Shown in pieces: positions 61,064 to 62,000 of a DNA stretch of 62,000 nucleotides. The notes beneath the pieces are model-generated. The model was not told the origin of the DNA. It did no database searches and saw only the letters and a program-made list of their open reading frames with translations. Numbering within the stretch: position 1 is the stretch's first letter; every line of letters starts with the position of its first letter. The stretch spans positions 32,715,773 to 32,777,772 of the forward strand of contig OZ037766.1 of the NCBI GenBank assembly GCA_964035545.1, written 5' to 3'. This DNA comes from Bugula neritina (lineage: Eukaryota > Bryozoa > Gymnolaemata > Cheilostomatida > Bugulidae). Position numbers and translations under genes: made by a program.

Positions 61064-62000
61064 GTACGTCCGTTATACACTACTACTAGAATCTAGGCTG
61101 ACAAATCTTTCACTCAGGCTGACAAATAGCATGCATGTAAAAGAAAGCTATACTGTAGCGTTGATTCAGCAAATGTAGGTGTTGTGTGCATATCACCTTT
61201 TTTTCCATTGAAGCAACTGTAACATCATGGTTGTCTAGCCAAATAAACACGCATTGGCTTCATTTTTTAAGAAACCATATTCGACTAAACACCTAGACTT
61301 TGGCGTTCTCTTTATCTTTACTGAGTTACATATTCCAAGTTTTTTCCTTAAAACTTGGTCAATTTTGAGGAAAGTACAGCAAGGGAAAATATTAGAAAAG
61401 CTTGTATTATTAATGAGAAACCTTCTAAAAAGTTATGTTTTTACAAAACCTTCTACCAGTGTTTCTAATCAAAATATTTTAGGAAAATTAAGTACATACA
61501 TAGGCCATTAAACATTATTACACTTTAATTTTTTTTGTCAAGTGAGAACTTAAAATTACAAAGTGTATGTACAGCGCAAAGGGTTTGTTGTCATAGAGTC
61601 TTTGAAACACACGGCAGGTTGCAGCAGGTGTCTGCATAGTACTACAGCTAGAAAGTGTCATCAGGCGTGTCATAGTGTATATTTGTATAGTGAGGTACAT
61701 GTAAGGCAGCAGGCATCACTTTTAAATCTTGGAAGGACTTAGAATTTTAAACTCATGAATCACTCTGACAAAGAGAAAAGTCGATGAACAAATTACAACC
61801 AATAGTTTTGTTTTCTGATTATTTCAAGATTGGCTAATCTCTTGTGGTTTACAAAACTATGCATAGAGATTACATTACATATTGTATTATGTACTCTTGA
61901 TTCGCAAATCTTAGCTTTTTGCTGAAATACGTAATATTGTAAGATGATGCAAGAATCAAAAACATTATTTGTGCACTAAAAGTATTATGGCTAGATGCTT
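61064..62000. other. Sequence after the possible third WAP start
   Basis: If the exon above is real this is its intron. No exon with WAP cysteines, and no other gene, is recognised. Confidence 0.4.

Overview
This is an AT-rich stretch of an invertebrate animal genome. The genes have short exons with GT-AG introns, dense (AT)n and (AC)n microsatellites, many minisatellites, tRNA-derived SINE pieces, LINE remnants, a Harbinger-type MITE and a complete BEL/Pao retrotransposon. The gene content (secreted pentraxin, PAN, C-type lectin and WAP proteins and an AA15 polysaccharide monooxygenase) fits a lophotrochozoan such as a mollusc or bryozoan, but the sequence alone does not settle the phylum. 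Exon models were built by hand from splice signals, phase continuity and paralog comparison; no transcript data were used.

Left half, minus strand (1-36.4 kb): three tandem paralogs, here called PP1, PP2 and PP3. Each encodes a signal peptide, a first pentraxin (PTX) domain in four exons, a Ser/Thr-rich linker, a second PTX domain in four exons, and a C-terminal PAN/apple-like exon. PP1 (364-7182) runs off the left edge. PP2 (12166-19026) is complete at 561 codons. PP3 (21532-36398) would be 571 codons, but a BEL/Pao element of 8,616 bp (23190-31805) sits inside one exon of its second PTX domain. The element has 743-bp LTRs with no difference seen by eye, a 5-bp target duplication and an uninterrupted 2,122-codon gag-pol frame. 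Between PP1 and PP2 lie two PAN-exon fragments in opposite orientations around a decayed C-type lectin gene. A 1.3-kb (AC)-rich array separates PP2 from PP3.

Middle (36.4-43.3 kb): a dead LINE reverse transcriptase, an 18-bp minisatellite with 422-bp higher-order structure, and a seven-coding-exon minus-strand gene for an AA15 (chitin-binding type 4) lytic polysaccharide monooxygenase, with a TATA box and a 5' UTR intron. From 43.3 to 48 kb there are only repeats.

Right part, plus strand (48-62 kb): two complete tandem WAP-domain genes (WAP1, 392 aa; WAP2, 395 aa) and the first exon of a probable third. Each complete gene has six cysteine modules alternating between a 6-Cys form and a canonical 8-Cys WAP form, one module per exon. 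Three of the 6-Cys exons have had their 3' end plus splice donor tandemly duplicated into the following intron.

All recognised host genes encode secreted proteins of kinds used in recognition, defence or extracellular matrix. No shared pathway can be proven from sequence alone.
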